Under the pieces are notes generated by a model that saw nothing but the letters and a program-made list of their open reading frames with translations, had not been told where the DNA came from and ran no database searches. Position numbers and translations under genes: made by a program. From NCBI GenBank assembly GCA_016290335.1, contig JAEETM010000062.1, positions 1 to 19,917 of the forward strand: a stretch of DNA of 19,917 nucleotides, given 5' to 3'. This document shows positions 1 to 8,249 of the stretch, in pieces. The number at the start of each line of letters is the position of its first letter. The first letter of the stretch is position 1. The stretch comes from Treponema sp. GTDB taxonomy: Bacteria; Spirochaetota; Spirochaetia; Treponematales; Treponemataceae.

Positions 1-634
1 TGAGTACAGCCCACAAGGCAACAAGAATTACAAGCGCAATAATTACACCAACTTCAATGTAGGCTGGAATAAAGTTTCCGTTTTTTGCATAATGACCGAT
101 TCCTGGAAGCTCCACGTAAAAATCCTTGAGTGCAAGAAAAGCCTTATTTGTAGCTGTACGAGGAACTTTACTTACAATTGTTGTCATACCTTTTGTAAAA
201 AACATACCTGCAAGCGTTACAATAAAGGGCTGAATCTTAAGGAAGGCAACACAATAGCCCTGAACTATACCCATAGCAAGTCCGATTCCAAGAGAAATGA
301 GAATTGAAGAGAAAATGCCGCCACCGTGATCTTCCATAAATACAACGCAGGACATTGTAATAAGGGCAACTGTACCACCAACAGAAATATCAATTCCGCC
401 GGTAATCATAATTATTGTAAGTCCGATTGAAATTACAATCAGATATGCATTGTTGTTGAAAATATCAAGGAACTGCTGAGGATTAAGAAAGCCACCACCC
501 CAAACTATCATTGCAAAAAGATACATTACAACAAAGGTACAGATTGTGATTGTAAGCAGCAGAGTTGTATTTGAAAGAGGCTGCTTGTTTTTATCTTTAG
601 AAAATAAGTTTTTTATTGACTGAACGAATGACAT
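1..634 (-). CDS. yjfF: Sugar ABC transporter permease, YjfF-like (3' end outside the window)
   Basis: This is an inner-membrane permease subunit of a CUT2-type (ribose/galactofuranose class) ABC importer. About 211 codons are visible and the C-terminus lies beyond the left edge. The start ATG at 634 is preceded by a strong GGGGAGG ribosome site inside the last codons of the upstream permease gene, whose stop lies one base before it. After a lysine-rich cytoplasmic N-terminus, several hydrophobic segments follow. They enclose the family motif ITGGIDISVGG (about residues 75-85) and, further on, the stretch KIQPFIVTLAGMFFTKGM, which is typical of BPD_transp_2 permeases. It is the fourth gene of a binding protein, ATPase, permease, permease set matching the order of E. 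coli ytfQ-ytfR-ytfT-yjfF. It probably pairs with the neighbouring permease as a heterodimer. The substrate is inferred only from that gene order. Confidence 0.88.
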   Translation of the reverse strand, partial: MSFVQSIKNLFSKDKNKQPLSNTTLLLTITICTFVVMYLFAMIVWGGGFLNPQQFLDIFNNNAYLIVISIGLTIIMITGGIDISVGGTVALITMSCVVFMEDHGGGIFSSILISLGIGLAMGIVQGYCVAFLKIQPFIVTLAGMFFTKGMTTIVSKVPRTATNKAFLALKDFYVELPGIGHYAKNGNFIPAYIEVGVIIALVILVALWAVL

Positions 635-635
635 A

Positions 636-1757
636 TTACTTTGCCTCCCCTGCTGATGTTACTGCAGCAACCTGACCATTCCCTGTATTAGAACCGCTTA
701 CCTTTTTTGCAGAAATCTTATTTTTAATCTGCTTAATCCAATCTTTTACAACAGGTGAACCAATTACAACGAGAGCAATAATTACAATTGCCTTGTAAGC
801 CTTTACAGCTGTAGAAGAAACCTTCATAGCATACAAGGTGATTGTAAGTGCCTGGATAATATATGCACCAATAATTGAACCGGAAAGCTTAAACTTACCT
901 CCGCCCAGCGAGTTTCCTCCAATGGCAACTGCAAGAATGGCATCCATTTCAATATCAATAAGAATTGTTTCGTGGTTGATAAGTCCAATTCGGCAGACAT
1001 TCATTGAACCTGCAAGTGCAACGCAGACACCAAGAATTGCAAAAACTAAAAGCTTCATAAAGACTGCATTTATACCGTTCAACTTGGCAGCCTTTTCGTT
1101 TATACCAACTGCCTGAATGTAAAGTCCAAGGTTTGTAAACTTCAAAAGAAGCCTTATCAGAATTATAAAGATTATTACAATCAGAATCGGGCTTGGGATT
1201 GGAACCTTTGGAATAAAGCCGCCAAGATAACCGAGCAGTGGGCTTTCTACATTTGGTGTAGCACCACCGTTTATCCAGTAAGCAATTGGTCGGCCGGCTG
1301 TAAACAGAATCAAAGAAGCAATCATCGGCTGAATATTAAACTTGGCAATAAGTATACCGTTGAAGAGACAGAAGAGAATTGCAACTACACAGGCACAAAG
1401 AAGACCAAGCAGAATTACAGGAACAGTGATGGTATTTGCCCTGAGTATTTTTACAAAGATACTGCCGGCGATTGCGGCTGCAGCACCGATAGAAATATCC
1501 TGTCCGCGGGCGGCGGAGGTAACAAGGGTCATTCCTATGGAAAGGATGACGAGCTCTGACGCTCCGTTCAAAATGCTTATAAGGTTTCCCGAAAGAACTG
1601 TGTTTCCAAGATTGTTTTTCTTAATCACAATAGAAAAGAATCCCGGGTCTCTTATTAAATTAAATATTACAAGAAGCAGAAGCGCAAAAATAGGAATTGC
1701 AAGCTGCGACTGTGTAAGTTTTTTGAATTGCTTTGAAATTGTTTCTTTACTGAACAT
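636..1757 (-). CDS. ytfT: Sugar ABC transporter permease, YtfT-like
   Basis: This is the first membrane subunit of the sugar importer, 373 aa from the chosen start. I chose the ATG at 1757 because GGGAGG lies 11 nt upstream; an in-frame TTG at 1778 would add eight charged residues and has no comparable site. The gene overlaps the end of the ATPase gene by 11 bp, which suggests coupled translation. A cytoplasmic N-terminus is followed by about eight to ten hydrophobic segments. The conserved motif RGQDISIGAAAAIAG, about residues 83-97, corresponds to the GxDLSVG motif of BPD_transp_2 permeases. A second conserved stretch, AVAIGGNSLGGGK, lies near residues 277-289. The tail after the last membrane segment is Lys/Ser/Gly-rich. 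It should form the pore with the YjfF-like protein. The family call is firm; the sugar it carries is not. Confidence 0.9.
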   Translation of the reverse strand: MFSKETISKQFKKLTQSQLAIPIFALLLLVIFNLIRDPGFFSIVIKKNNLGNTVLSGNLISILNGASELVILSIGMTLVTSAARGQDISIGAAAAIAGSIFVKILRANTITVPVILLGLLCACVVAILFCLFNGILIAKFNIQPMIASLILFTAGRPIAYWINGGATPNVESPLLGYLGGFIPKVPIPSPILIVIIFIILIRLLLKFTNLGLYIQAVGINEKAAKLNGINAVFMKLLVFAILGVCVALAGSMNVCRIGLINHETILIDIEMDAILAVAIGGNSLGGGKFKLSGSIIGAYIIQALTITLYAMKVSSTAVKAYKAIVIIALVVIGSPVVKDWIKQIKNKISAKKVSGSNTGNGQVAAVTSAGEAK

Positions 1758-3261
1758 TTTGTGCTTTTCCTCCCGCAATAGTTTTCATAATGTTGTCCTG
1801 GCTGAGTTCTTCACCGGTAAGCTCACCAACAATTTTTCTGTCGCGCATAACAATCAGTCTTGAGCAGACTGTAAGCATTTCCTGGATTTCTGATGAAATG
1901 AATGTTACGCCAACGCCCTGTTCTGCAAGCTTAAGCACCTGCTTCTGAATCTCAACCTTTGTTCCTACGTCAATACCGCGTGTAGGTTCATCAAGAATAA
2001 GATACTGAGGATTTGTAAGAAGCCATCTGGCAAGAATAACCTTCTGCTGGTTTCCGCCCGAAAGTGATTTTATAGGTGTATCCTGAGAAGCGGTTTTAAT
2101 GTTCAAAAGCTTGATAAAGTCATCAGCAAACTTTTCTGCTTCTGCCCTGCTGAATGGTTTCCAGAAGCCGTTCAAAACCTGTAATGCAAGAATTATGTTT
2201 TCGCGTACCGACAAATCCTGAATGATTCCATCACCCTTTCTGTCTTCCGGCAGATAACCGATCCGGTTTTTCATTGCATCTTTTGGTTTGTTTATCTTAA
2301 CTTCCTTTCCGTTTACCTTTACCTTTCCGCCGGTAACTCGGTCAGCCGCAAAAATTGCACGAACGCTTTCACTTCGGCCGGAACCTAAAAGTCCTGTAAA
2401 GCCGTTTACTTCACCTTTAGCAATCTTAAAGTCAAACGGTCTTACACCTTCGGCACTGGAAAGTCCAGCTGCTTCGTAAATTGTATCATTTCCGCCTTCA
2501 AAGGCTTTCTTTTCTTCCTTTAATTTTGATATGTCTTCAAGGTCTTTTCCGAGCATTGCAGAAATCAAATCAACCTTTGGCATATCCTTTATTTCGTATT
2601 CACCAACTAACTCGCCGTTTCGCAATACGGTGATTCTGTCACAAACTTCGTAAACCTGTTCCAAAAAGTGTGTGATAAAAATAATTCCTACATTTCTTGC
2701 TTTTAAATCACGCATAAGCGTAAAAAGCTGTTCAACTTCCCTTTCGTCCAGAGATGATGTAGGTTCATCCAGGATAAGGACTTTACATTCCATGTCTACG
2801 GCGCGGGCAATTGCAACCATCTGTTGTACCGCTAACGAACAGGTTCCAAGCTGCTGCTTTGCTTTTGCCGGGATGTTAAGCTTTTGCAAAAGCTCATCGG
2901 CTTTTTTCTCCCAAGCCTTCCAATTTATTGTTTTATAGTTTCCCCGTCCTATGAACATGTTTTCTGCAACTGTCAGATTAGGACAAAGTGTAATTTCCTG
3001 ATAAACTGTACTTATTCCAAGATTCTGTGCATCTTGAGGTGATTTTATTGAAACTTCATTTCCGGCAATCTTTATTTCTCCGGAATCTTTTATATATACG
3101 CCTGTAAGGACTTTAACTAGTGTTGATTTACCAGCCCCATTTTCACCCATCAGAGCATGTATTTCTCCGCTGCGCAAGGTAAAATCTACATTATGAAGCG
3201 CCCTTACACCGGGAAACTCTTTGCATATTCCGCGCATGGTCAAAACAACATCATTACTCAT
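1747..3261 (-). CDS. ytfR: Sugar ABC transporter ATPase with two nucleotide-binding domains, YtfR/MglA-type
   Basis: This is the cytoplasmic energy-coupling subunit, 504 aa, the usual length for duplicated CUT2 ATPases. Domain 1 has Walker A GENGAGKST at residues 39-47, a degenerate signature (CSLAVQQMVAIARA) and Walker B LILDEPTSS. Domain 2 has the family's altered Walker A (TGLLGSGRSE, about 289-298), an intact signature SLSGGNQQK and Walker B LILDEPTRGID. The pattern of a degenerate first signature and a degenerate second P-loop is normal for the RbsA/MglA/YtfR family, so one site probably does most of the hydrolysis. The ATG at 3261 has a modest AAGGCGG site upstream. A hairpin with a U-tract lies between the binding-protein gene and this gene, so it is probably expressed at a lower level than the receptor. 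It overlaps ytfT downstream. Confidence 0.93.
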   Translation of the reverse strand: MSNDVVLTMRGICKEFPGVRALHNVDFTLRSGEIHALMGENGAGKSTLVKVLTGVYIKDSGEIKIAGNEVSIKSPQDAQNLGISTVYQEITLCPNLTVAENMFIGRGNYKTINWKAWEKKADELLQKLNIPAKAKQQLGTCSLAVQQMVAIARAVDMECKVLILDEPTSSLDEREVEQLFTLMRDLKARNVGIIFITHFLEQVYEVCDRITVLRNGELVGEYEIKDMPKVDLISAMLGKDLEDISKLKEEKKAFEGGNDTIYEAAGLSSAEGVRPFDFKIAKGEVNGFTGLLGSGRSESVRAIFAADRVTGGKVKVNGKEVKINKPKDAMKNRIGYLPEDRKGDGIIQDLSVRENIILALQVLNGFWKPFSRAEAEKFADDFIKLLNIKTASQDTPIKSLSGGNQQKVILARWLLTNPQYLILDEPTRGIDVGTKVEIQKQVLKLAEQGVGVTFISSEIQEMLTVCSRLIVMRDRKIVGELTGEELSQDNIMKTIAGGKAQNVQ

Positions 3262-3291
3262 TTATAACTACCGCCTTTTTTTACTTTGTAC

Positions 3292-3339
3292 AAAAAATAT
3301 GGCGTAAAATATGCTGATTTAACACACTCTACGCCATAT
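3292..3339 (-). terminator. Hairpin plus U-tract between ytfQ and ytfR (probable attenuating terminator)
   Basis: A perfect 10-bp inverted repeat, ATATGGCGTA and TACGCCATAT (3297-3306 and 3330-3339), encloses a 23-base loop. In the minus-strand transcript the stem runs straight into about six U residues. It sits 50 bp past the ytfQ stop and 36 bp before the ytfR start. The long loop argues for partial termination. It may also act as a 3' stabiliser of the binding-protein message. Confidence 0.65.
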
Positions 3340-3388
3340 AACCAAACTCAATTCTAATTCTGTGATTATGATTGAGCCGTAATTTTAA

Positions 3389-4369
3389 TTAGTCACCAAG
3401 ACCGTATTTGTCTACGTCAGCCTGAGTAAGAGTTGTAGCATCGAAACCTTTTTCTTCAGAAATAACTTTCTTTGTAGCGATTGTTCCGCCTGCCTGAATC
3501 TTCTTAATCATTTCTTCAATAACGCCAGCCTGGAATGGAGAACACTGTCCATCATAGTTCCAGTTTCCAGCAAGAAGTTCACGGAGAGCCCACTTGTTGC
3601 AGTCAAAGCCCATTACGATAACGTCTTTTCCAACACCGTGTGTAATACCAGCTTCGTCAAGAGCAGCTACAGCACCCTTAGCCATACCGTCATTTTCAGC
3701 ATAAATTACGTTGAACTTTTCACCAGAGTTGATTACAGATTCCACAATTTTCTTAGCTTCTGCTTCGTCCCAAGTAGCTGTCTGCTGAACAACCTTCTTC
3801 ATTGTTCCTTTCTTGAACTCGTTTTCGAGAGCGTTTGTTCGACCAATCTGAGCATCAGAACCCATAGCACCCTGGATATGGATTACATTGTATTCAGCGA
3901 GCTTCTGGTTCTTCAACCAAGCTACAGCTGTATCACCTTCGTTAGCCATGTCAGAAACAACAGCAGCTTCGTAGAGTGAAGGATCAGCATTCAACATTCG
4001 GTCAAAGAGGAATACTTTAATTCCAGCTTTCTGAGCATTCTTAAGAACAGATTCCCATCCGTCTGTAGCAGCAGCAGAAAGAAGAATGTAGTCAACGCCT
4101 TCTGTAATAAACTGAGAAGCAGCATTAAGCTGTTCGTCGTTCTTCAAGCTGTAGAAAGTAGATACTTTGTATCCCTTGTCAGCTGTAAATACTTCCTCAA
4201 AGTCCTTTACGTTAGCAGCACGATATCCAGACTCTGAAGGTGGATTATTGATAATACCAATCTTTATCTGATCGGAACCCTTTTTCTTGCTTTTCTTTGC
4301 TTTTTTTGGAGCAGCAAACAACGATACCATACACATAAGTGCAACAGCAACTACTACGATTTTTTTCAT
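3389..4369 (-). CDS. ytfQ: Periplasmic sugar-binding protein, YtfQ-like
   Basis: This is the 326-aa receptor of the sugar importer (Peripla_BP_4 / type I periplasmic-binding fold). The ATG at 4369 has AGGAGG nine bases upstream. Residues 1 to about 20 form a signal peptide ending LFAAPKK, with probable signal peptidase I cleavage near AA. There is no convincing lipobox, so it appears soluble rather than lipid-anchored. A lysine-rich linker AKKSKKKG follows. Hallmarks shared with E. coli YtfQ are ESGYRAAN (about 47-54), TDGWESVLKNAQKAGIKVFLFDR (the hinge and sugar-contacting FDR region, given in two pieces in the family as TDGWE and FDR) and the late motif YAENDGMAKGAVAALDEAG. These support a furanose or pentose/hexose ligand, with galactofuranose the best known in the family. 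It is the first gene of its transcription unit, with a plausible promoter upstream. The ligand assignment is inference. Confidence 0.9.
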   Translation of the reverse strand: MKKIVVVAVALMCMVSLFAAPKKAKKSKKKGSDQIKIGIINNPPSESGYRAANVKDFEEVFTADKGYKVSTFYSLKNDEQLNAASQFITEGVDYILLSAAATDGWESVLKNAQKAGIKVFLFDRMLNADPSLYEAAVVSDMANEGDTAVAWLKNQKLAEYNVIHIQGAMGSDAQIGRTNALENEFKKGTMKKVVQQTATWDEAEAKKIVESVINSGEKFNVIYAENDGMAKGAVAALDEAGITHGVGKDVIVMGFDCNKWALRELLAGNWNYDGQCSPFQAGVIEEMIKKIQAGGTIATKKVISEEKGFDATTLTQADVDKYGLGD

Positions 4370-4408
4370 CTAATTTTTCCTCCTGATAGATGTTTTATTT
4401 ATGGCTTT

Positions 4409-4437
4409 ATAATAAAACCTAAAAGCGAGGATTTGAA
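4409..4437 (-). promoter_or_regulatory. Putative sigma-70 promoter for ytfQ
   Basis: On the minus strand, -35 TTCAAA (4437-4432) and -10 TATTAT (4414-4409) are separated by 17 bases. They match the consensus at 4/6 and 5/6 positions. Transcription would start near 4402 and give a leader of about 30 nt that includes the AGGAGG site of ytfQ. Confidence 0.5.
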
Positions 4438-4445
4438 TGTAATTA

Positions 4446-4478
4446 TTTAGGAATTTGATTTGATTTTTTTAGGAATTT
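4446..4478. repeat. Direct repeat, two copies 22 bp apart, just upstream of the ytfQ promoter
   Basis: TTTAGGAATTT occurs at 4446-4456 and again at 4468-4478, start to start 22 bp, or about two helical turns. The nearer copy begins nine bases upstream of the proposed -35. Same-face half-sites in this position fit an activator binding site. No regulator gene is visible in the window. Confidence 0.55.
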
Positions 4479-4507
4479 TCCCCTATGCCAACATCCACAC
4501 AAATATT

Positions 4508-4547
4508 AAAGTTGACTTTTTTATTAATAAAGTTGATTTTTTTATTA
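4508..4547. repeat. 19-bp tandem repeat, two copies with 21-bp period, between nupQ and ytfQ
   Basis: AAAGTTGACTTTTTTATTA at 4508-4526 and its copy at 4529-4547 match at 18 of 19 bases, with two bases between them. The copies lie in phase on the DNA. Further along (about 4550-4567) three short GGATAG units occur on the minus strand. The 206-bp spacer 4370-4575 otherwise shows no gene, and I see no GC-rich terminator for the nup genes in it. Confidence 0.6.
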
Positions 4548-4575
4548 CTATCCTCTATCCCCTATCCATTAATCC

Positions 4576-5514
4576 TTACCTTGCCCCAATATCATACGGT
4601 ATACCTTCTGCCTTTGGAGCCTTTGAAGATTTAGATGTAAACGCAAGCACCAGCAGAGAAATAATATAGGGCAGCATTTTATAGAACTCGCCGGGAACAA
4701 GCTTTACAAGGAAATCCCAGCCCATATATGCATCGGCAATAGCTCGGAAAAATCCAAAAAGCACAGCCGAAGCCGCAATTCGCATAGGTTTCCACTGACC
4801 AAAAATCATAACGGCAAGCGCAAGGAAGCCCGCACCGGCAACACCGTAAATAAAATCCCACTGTGAATTGGAAGCAGAAATATAAATAATACCGCCGATT
4901 CCACCCAAAAAGCCCGAAATTAAAACACCGGCATAACGCATCTTAAATACATTTATACCAACACTAGCCGCTGCCTGTGGGTGTTCACCGCAAGCCTGCA
5001 GGTGCATTCCAAACCTTGTTTTATAAAGGATGATAAAGGCCGATATAAGTAAAACGACAGTTATAACCATATAAATGTTCAGCTCCATTCCAAAGGTGCG
5101 CATAATAAAGCACTTTCTGTTTTCAATATAACTCAAAATTGCTGAAACGTTATCCCCACTAGATTTTGCCGAATTATAGGATTTTACAATTACAGTTGCT
5201 GCAGCCGTAGCCAGCATATTGATTGCTGTACCAACAAGAGTCTGGTCCGCCTTAAAGTTAATCGCCGCCACCGCCAGCAGAACCGAGCAAAGCATTCCAA
5301 CAATTGCACTCACAAGCACAGTTACAAAAATAAGCAGCACCGGATTCGTCCCCACCGGCAGCGCATACAAAACAAAGGCACCGCCTAGCGCACCAAAAAC
5401 CATAATTCCTTCAAGACCAATATTTATAACACCGCTCCGTTCAGAAAACATTCCGCCAAGCGCAACAAGAATCAAAACCGAAGCATATATAAGTGTATAC
5501 TGAATTAATAACAT
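4576..5514 (-). CDS. nupQ: BMP-family ABC transporter permease, NupQ/YufQ-like
   Basis: This is the second membrane subunit of the nucleoside-type importer, 312 aa, the usual size for this shorter permease. Its ATG shares one base with the stop of the preceding permease gene (TAATG at 5516-5512), with GAGGAGG just upstream, so translation is very probably coupled. The N-terminus has the motif ALGGMFSERSGVINIGLEGIM (about residues 18-38, key residues SERSGVxNIGLEG), which defines the BMP/nucleoside branch of BPD_transp_2 permeases. Later motifs are MHLQACGEHPQAAASVGI and GFLALAVMIFGQWKP. Eight or so hydrophobic stretches are present. It is the last gene of the set; the 3' side is an AT-rich spacer without a clear terminator, so some readthrough towards ytfQ is possible. 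The subfamily is secure and the substrate is inferred. Confidence 0.9.
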   Translation of the reverse strand: MLLIQYTLIYASVLILVALGGMFSERSGVINIGLEGIMVFGALGGAFVLYALPVGTNPVLLIFVTVLVSAIVGMLCSVLLAVAAINFKADQTLVGTAINMLATAAATVIVKSYNSAKSSGDNVSAILSYIENRKCFIMRTFGMELNIYMVITVVLLISAFIILYKTRFGMHLQACGEHPQAAASVGINVFKMRYAGVLISGFLGGIGGIIYISASNSQWDFIYGVAGAGFLALAVMIFGQWKPMRIAASAVLFGFFRAIADAYMGWDFLVKLVPGEFYKMLPYIISLLVLAFTSKSSKAPKAEGIPYDIGAR

Positions 5515-6665
5515 TATTCTTCCTCCTCCTCATTTCTGTTCACTTCTTTTTCCTTGCGTCTGTAGAGCTTTGTCAGAATTTCCTTGATAAAGAGAACAAA
5601 GGCGCAGGCATAAATAATTATTGAAGAAATTAAGTCTGCAATCTGAGGATTAAAATAGCGCATATCAATAAAGCTTCCGCCAAGAGTGATATGCTCAATA
5701 AAATAGCCTGCAAAAATTGCACCAATCGGGTTCAGGCCGCCCAAAAAGGCAACCGCAATTCCATTAAAGCCCATGCCCGGCACTGAAGAAGAAGTTTTCC
5801 ACTGCTGAATATCGGTAAGGTAATACAAAGAAGCCGCAAGCCCCGCAAGTGCACCTGCAATTGCCAGCGTAAGGATTATGTTCAGCTTTTCCTTCATACC
5901 GGCGTACTTAGCCGCATGCTTGTTATAGCCCGTTGCCTTAAGCTCGTAACCAAATGTAGTTTTATTCAAAATGATATTGATAACAACCGCAACTATAATC
6001 GTAAGCGGAATTGCAATAGTTACATATTCATTGTCATGGAAAAGCTTACTCAGTCCCAGGCTTGGAATTATAGAACCCGGAGAAATCGTCTTAATCTGGT
6101 AGCTTTCCGAAAGCGACATATTCATTACCGATTCCCTGTGCATCAGAATGTTTACGATATAAAGTGCAATCCAGTTCATCATAATGCAGGCAATAACTTC
6201 GTTCACATTGAAAAAAGCCTTAAAGCATCCGACAATTGCACCCCACAGCGCAGAAGCAAGCGCAGAAATAATAATGCACAGCCACCACGGCATATGCCAG
6301 AAGAGCGCACACCACAAGGAAACACCAATCGCCAGACAATACTGCCCGCCAACACCAATGTTAAACAACCCCGCCTTAAACGCAAACAAAACCGAAAGCG
6401 CACACAAAATTAGCGGTACAGATTTTACAAGCGTACTTCCAAAATAATACTGCTTCTGGAAGGGCTTTCTAAAATACATAAAGTTTTTGAGGATTGTCCC
6501 CATTGCTTTTGTTGCATTAGGCGCACTTATAATCAGCAGGATAATATAGCCAATTAAGATTCCAATCAGGGCACACAAAACCGCCGCAATTATTGACTTC
6601 ATTCCTTCAGATTTTAGTTTTTTGACTATAAATGATTTGAAACTCGATTTATCAATTTTATTCAT
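5514..6665 (-). CDS. nupP: BMP-family ABC transporter permease, NupP/YufP-like
   Basis: This is the first membrane subunit of the nucleoside-type importer, 383 aa from the ATG at 6665. Two in-frame GTG codons at 6677 and 6674 are possible alternatives. The best Shine-Dalgarno-like AAAGG is 6 nt from GTG 6674 and 15 nt from the ATG, so the start is uncertain by up to four codons. A charged N-terminus precedes about eight hydrophobic segments. The family motif FKAGLFNIGVGGQY (around residue 100) is the counterpart of the SERSGVINIGLEG motif in the partner. Another conserved stretch, GYELKATGYNKHAAKYAGM, lies in the last cytoplasmic loop, which contacts the ATPase. The C-terminus is strikingly acidic (RNEEEEE), partly because those codons double as the GAGGAGG ribosome site of nupQ. 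Confidence 0.88.
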   Translation of the reverse strand: MNKIDKSSFKSFIVKKLKSEGMKSIIAAVLCALIGILIGYIILLIISAPNATKAMGTILKNFMYFRKPFQKQYYFGSTLVKSVPLILCALSVLFAFKAGLFNIGVGGQYCLAIGVSLWCALFWHMPWWLCIIISALASALWGAIVGCFKAFFNVNEVIACIMMNWIALYIVNILMHRESVMNMSLSESYQIKTISPGSIIPSLGLSKLFHDNEYVTIAIPLTIIVAVVINIILNKTTFGYELKATGYNKHAAKYAGMKEKLNIILTLAIAGALAGLAASLYYLTDIQQWKTSSSVPGMGFNGIAVAFLGGLNPIGAIFAGYFIEHITLGGSFIDMRYFNPQIADLISSIIIYACAFVLFIKEILTKLYRRKEKEVNRNEEEEE

Positions 6666-6710
6666 TTTGAACACCACTATCCTTTTTTTTACAACACTTC
6701 CTGTTTTACA

Positions 6711-8243
6711 TCACCTGTTCCGCTTTGCACCCGCCATAAACAGACCAAGCTCCTGCACGTTAGTTTTCTTAGGATTAAGTTCACCAACAATTTCGCCTTC
6801 AAACATTACTAAAATCCTGTCGCTAAGCTGCATAACTTCATCAAGCTCATACGAAACAAGAAGAACACCGGCTCCCCTGTCTCTGTCTGCAATAATCTGC
6901 TTATGAATATACTCTATAGCACCAACATCAAGACCACGCGTTGGCTGAACCGCAATCAAAAGCTTATGTTCTTTATCCATTTCACGCGCAATAATTGCCT
7001 TCTGCTGGTTTCCACCCGACATTGCCCTTACTACAGTCTTACTGCCCTGTCCGCTTCGAACATCAAACTTTTCAATAAGCTCATCGGAATAGGCAGTTAC
7101 TTCGTTCCGGCGGATAAAGCCATTTTTCTGAAACTCCGGCTGCCAGTATCTCTGCAAAACCATATTTTCATCAAGCTTATAATCAAGTACAAGACCATGC
7201 TTATGCCTGTCTTCCGGAATATGACTCATTCCAGCCTTTGATTTTTCACGCACTGATTTTTTTGTTATATCAAGGCCGCAAAGCTTTATTGTAGTTTTTT
7301 CTTCATCTGCAAGCTTTTCCAGCCCCGTAAGTCCCTGAATAAACTCCGACTGACCGTTTCCATCAATACCGGCAATACTTACAATTTCCCCGGAATGAAC
7401 GGCAAGACTCACATTCTTTACTGCAAGATTATGATGAAGCTTGCTTGCTACATTCATATTTTCAATTAAAAGAACAACTTGGCCCGGCTTTGCTTCTGCC
7501 TTATCAACAGTAAACTGTACATCGCGGCCAATCATCATCCGGCTGAGCTCTTCTTTTGTAGTTTCGGCAACATTAACCGTACCAATGTACTTACCTTTTC
7601 GTATAACCGTACATCTGTCGGCAACCGCCATAATTTCGTTAAGTTTATGAGTGATGAATAGAATTGATTTACCTTCTGCCGCAAGATTTTTCATAATCTG
7701 CAAAAGCTCGGTAATTTCCTGCGGAGTAAGAACAGCAGTTGGTTCATCAAAAATAAGAATATCGTTATCTCGGTAAAGCATTTTAAGGATTTCTACCCTC
7801 TGCTGCATACCAACGGTGATGTCGGAAATAAGTGCATCAGGGTCAACTGCAAGTCCGTAACGCTCACTCAATTCCAGAATCTTTTTTCGTGCGGCTTTTC
7901 TGTCTACAAAACCTTTATTTACAGGTTCAATTCCTAAAATGATATTATCAAGAACTGTAAAAACTTCAACCAGCTTAAAGTGCTGATGAACCATTCCAAT
8001 ATGAAGTGCCGTAGCATCGTTAGGATTTTCAATTTTTACCGGTTTTCCGTCTTTTCTGATTTCGCCCTCTTCCGGCTGATAAAGTCCAAAAAGTACGCTC
8101 ATCAAGGTTGATTTTCCCGCTCCGTTTTCGCCCAGAAGAGCATGGATTTCGCCCTTCTTCAGCTGCAGGGTTATATCATCGTTTGCAATGATACCGGGAA
8201 AACGCTTCGTAATATGAAGCATTTCAATTACATATTCGCTCAT
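6711..8243 (-). CDS. nupO: BMP-family ABC transporter ATPase with two nucleotide-binding domains, NupO/YufO-like
   Basis: This is the ATPase of the nucleoside-type importer, 510 aa. Domain 1 has Walker A GENGAGKST (38-46), the degenerate signature ITVGMQQRVEILKML and Walker B LIFDEPTAVL followed by TPQE, which is characteristic of this branch. Domain 2 has a degenerate P-loop (AGIDGNGQSE), the signature AMSGGNQQK and a Walker-B-like stretch (LIAVQPTRGLD) in which the usual acidic pair is replaced. That is common in NupO/YufO proteins. I chose the ATG at 8243 because the protein then begins with the first beta strand; an upstream GTG at 8279 lies within the terminator hairpin. There is no Shine-Dalgarno before 8243. 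Instead a TGGTATAAT extended -10 ends only six bases from the ATG, implying a leaderless mRNA. The permeases follow within 45 bp. Confidence 0.92.
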   Translation of the reverse strand: MSEYVIEMLHITKRFPGIIANDDITLQLKKGEIHALLGENGAGKSTLMSVLFGLYQPEEGEIRKDGKPVKIENPNDATALHIGMVHQHFKLVEVFTVLDNIILGIEPVNKGFVDRKAARKKILELSERYGLAVDPDALISDITVGMQQRVEILKMLYRDNDILIFDEPTAVLTPQEITELLQIMKNLAAEGKSILFITHKLNEIMAVADRCTVIRKGKYIGTVNVAETTKEELSRMMIGRDVQFTVDKAEAKPGQVVLLIENMNVASKLHHNLAVKNVSLAVHSGEIVSIAGIDGNGQSEFIQGLTGLEKLADEEKTTIKLCGLDITKKSVREKSKAGMSHIPEDRHKHGLVLDYKLDENMVLQRYWQPEFQKNGFIRRNEVTAYSDELIEKFDVRSGQGSKTVVRAMSGGNQQKAIIAREMDKEHKLLIAVQPTRGLDVGAIEYIHKQIIADRDRGAGVLLVSYELDEVMQLSDRILVMFEGEIVGELNPKKTNVQELGLFMAGAKRNR

Positions 8244-8249
8244 ATAATA

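Noticed and set aside
92..307. Plus-strand open frame of 71 codons at the left edge
   Set aside because: It lies antisense to the clear YjfF-like permease, has no family resemblance, and its composition (Lys/Asn/Cys/His-rich) is that of a shadow frame.
1342..1863. Plus-strand open frame of 173 codons opposite ytfT and the end of ytfR
   Set aside because: It crosses the boundary of two well-supported minus-strand genes and has no domain or start signal; it is an antisense shadow.
4370..4575. CRISPR-like array in the repeat-rich spacer before ytfQ
   Set aside because: Only two copies of each short AT-rich repeat exist, there are no unique spacers of constant length, and no cas gene is in the window.
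5916..6413. Plus-strand open frame of 165 codons opposite the NupP-like permease
   Set aside because: It is one of several long antisense frames in this AT-rich genome. There is no ribosome site, no recognisable motif and low-complexity basic composition; the minus-strand gene has full family motifs.
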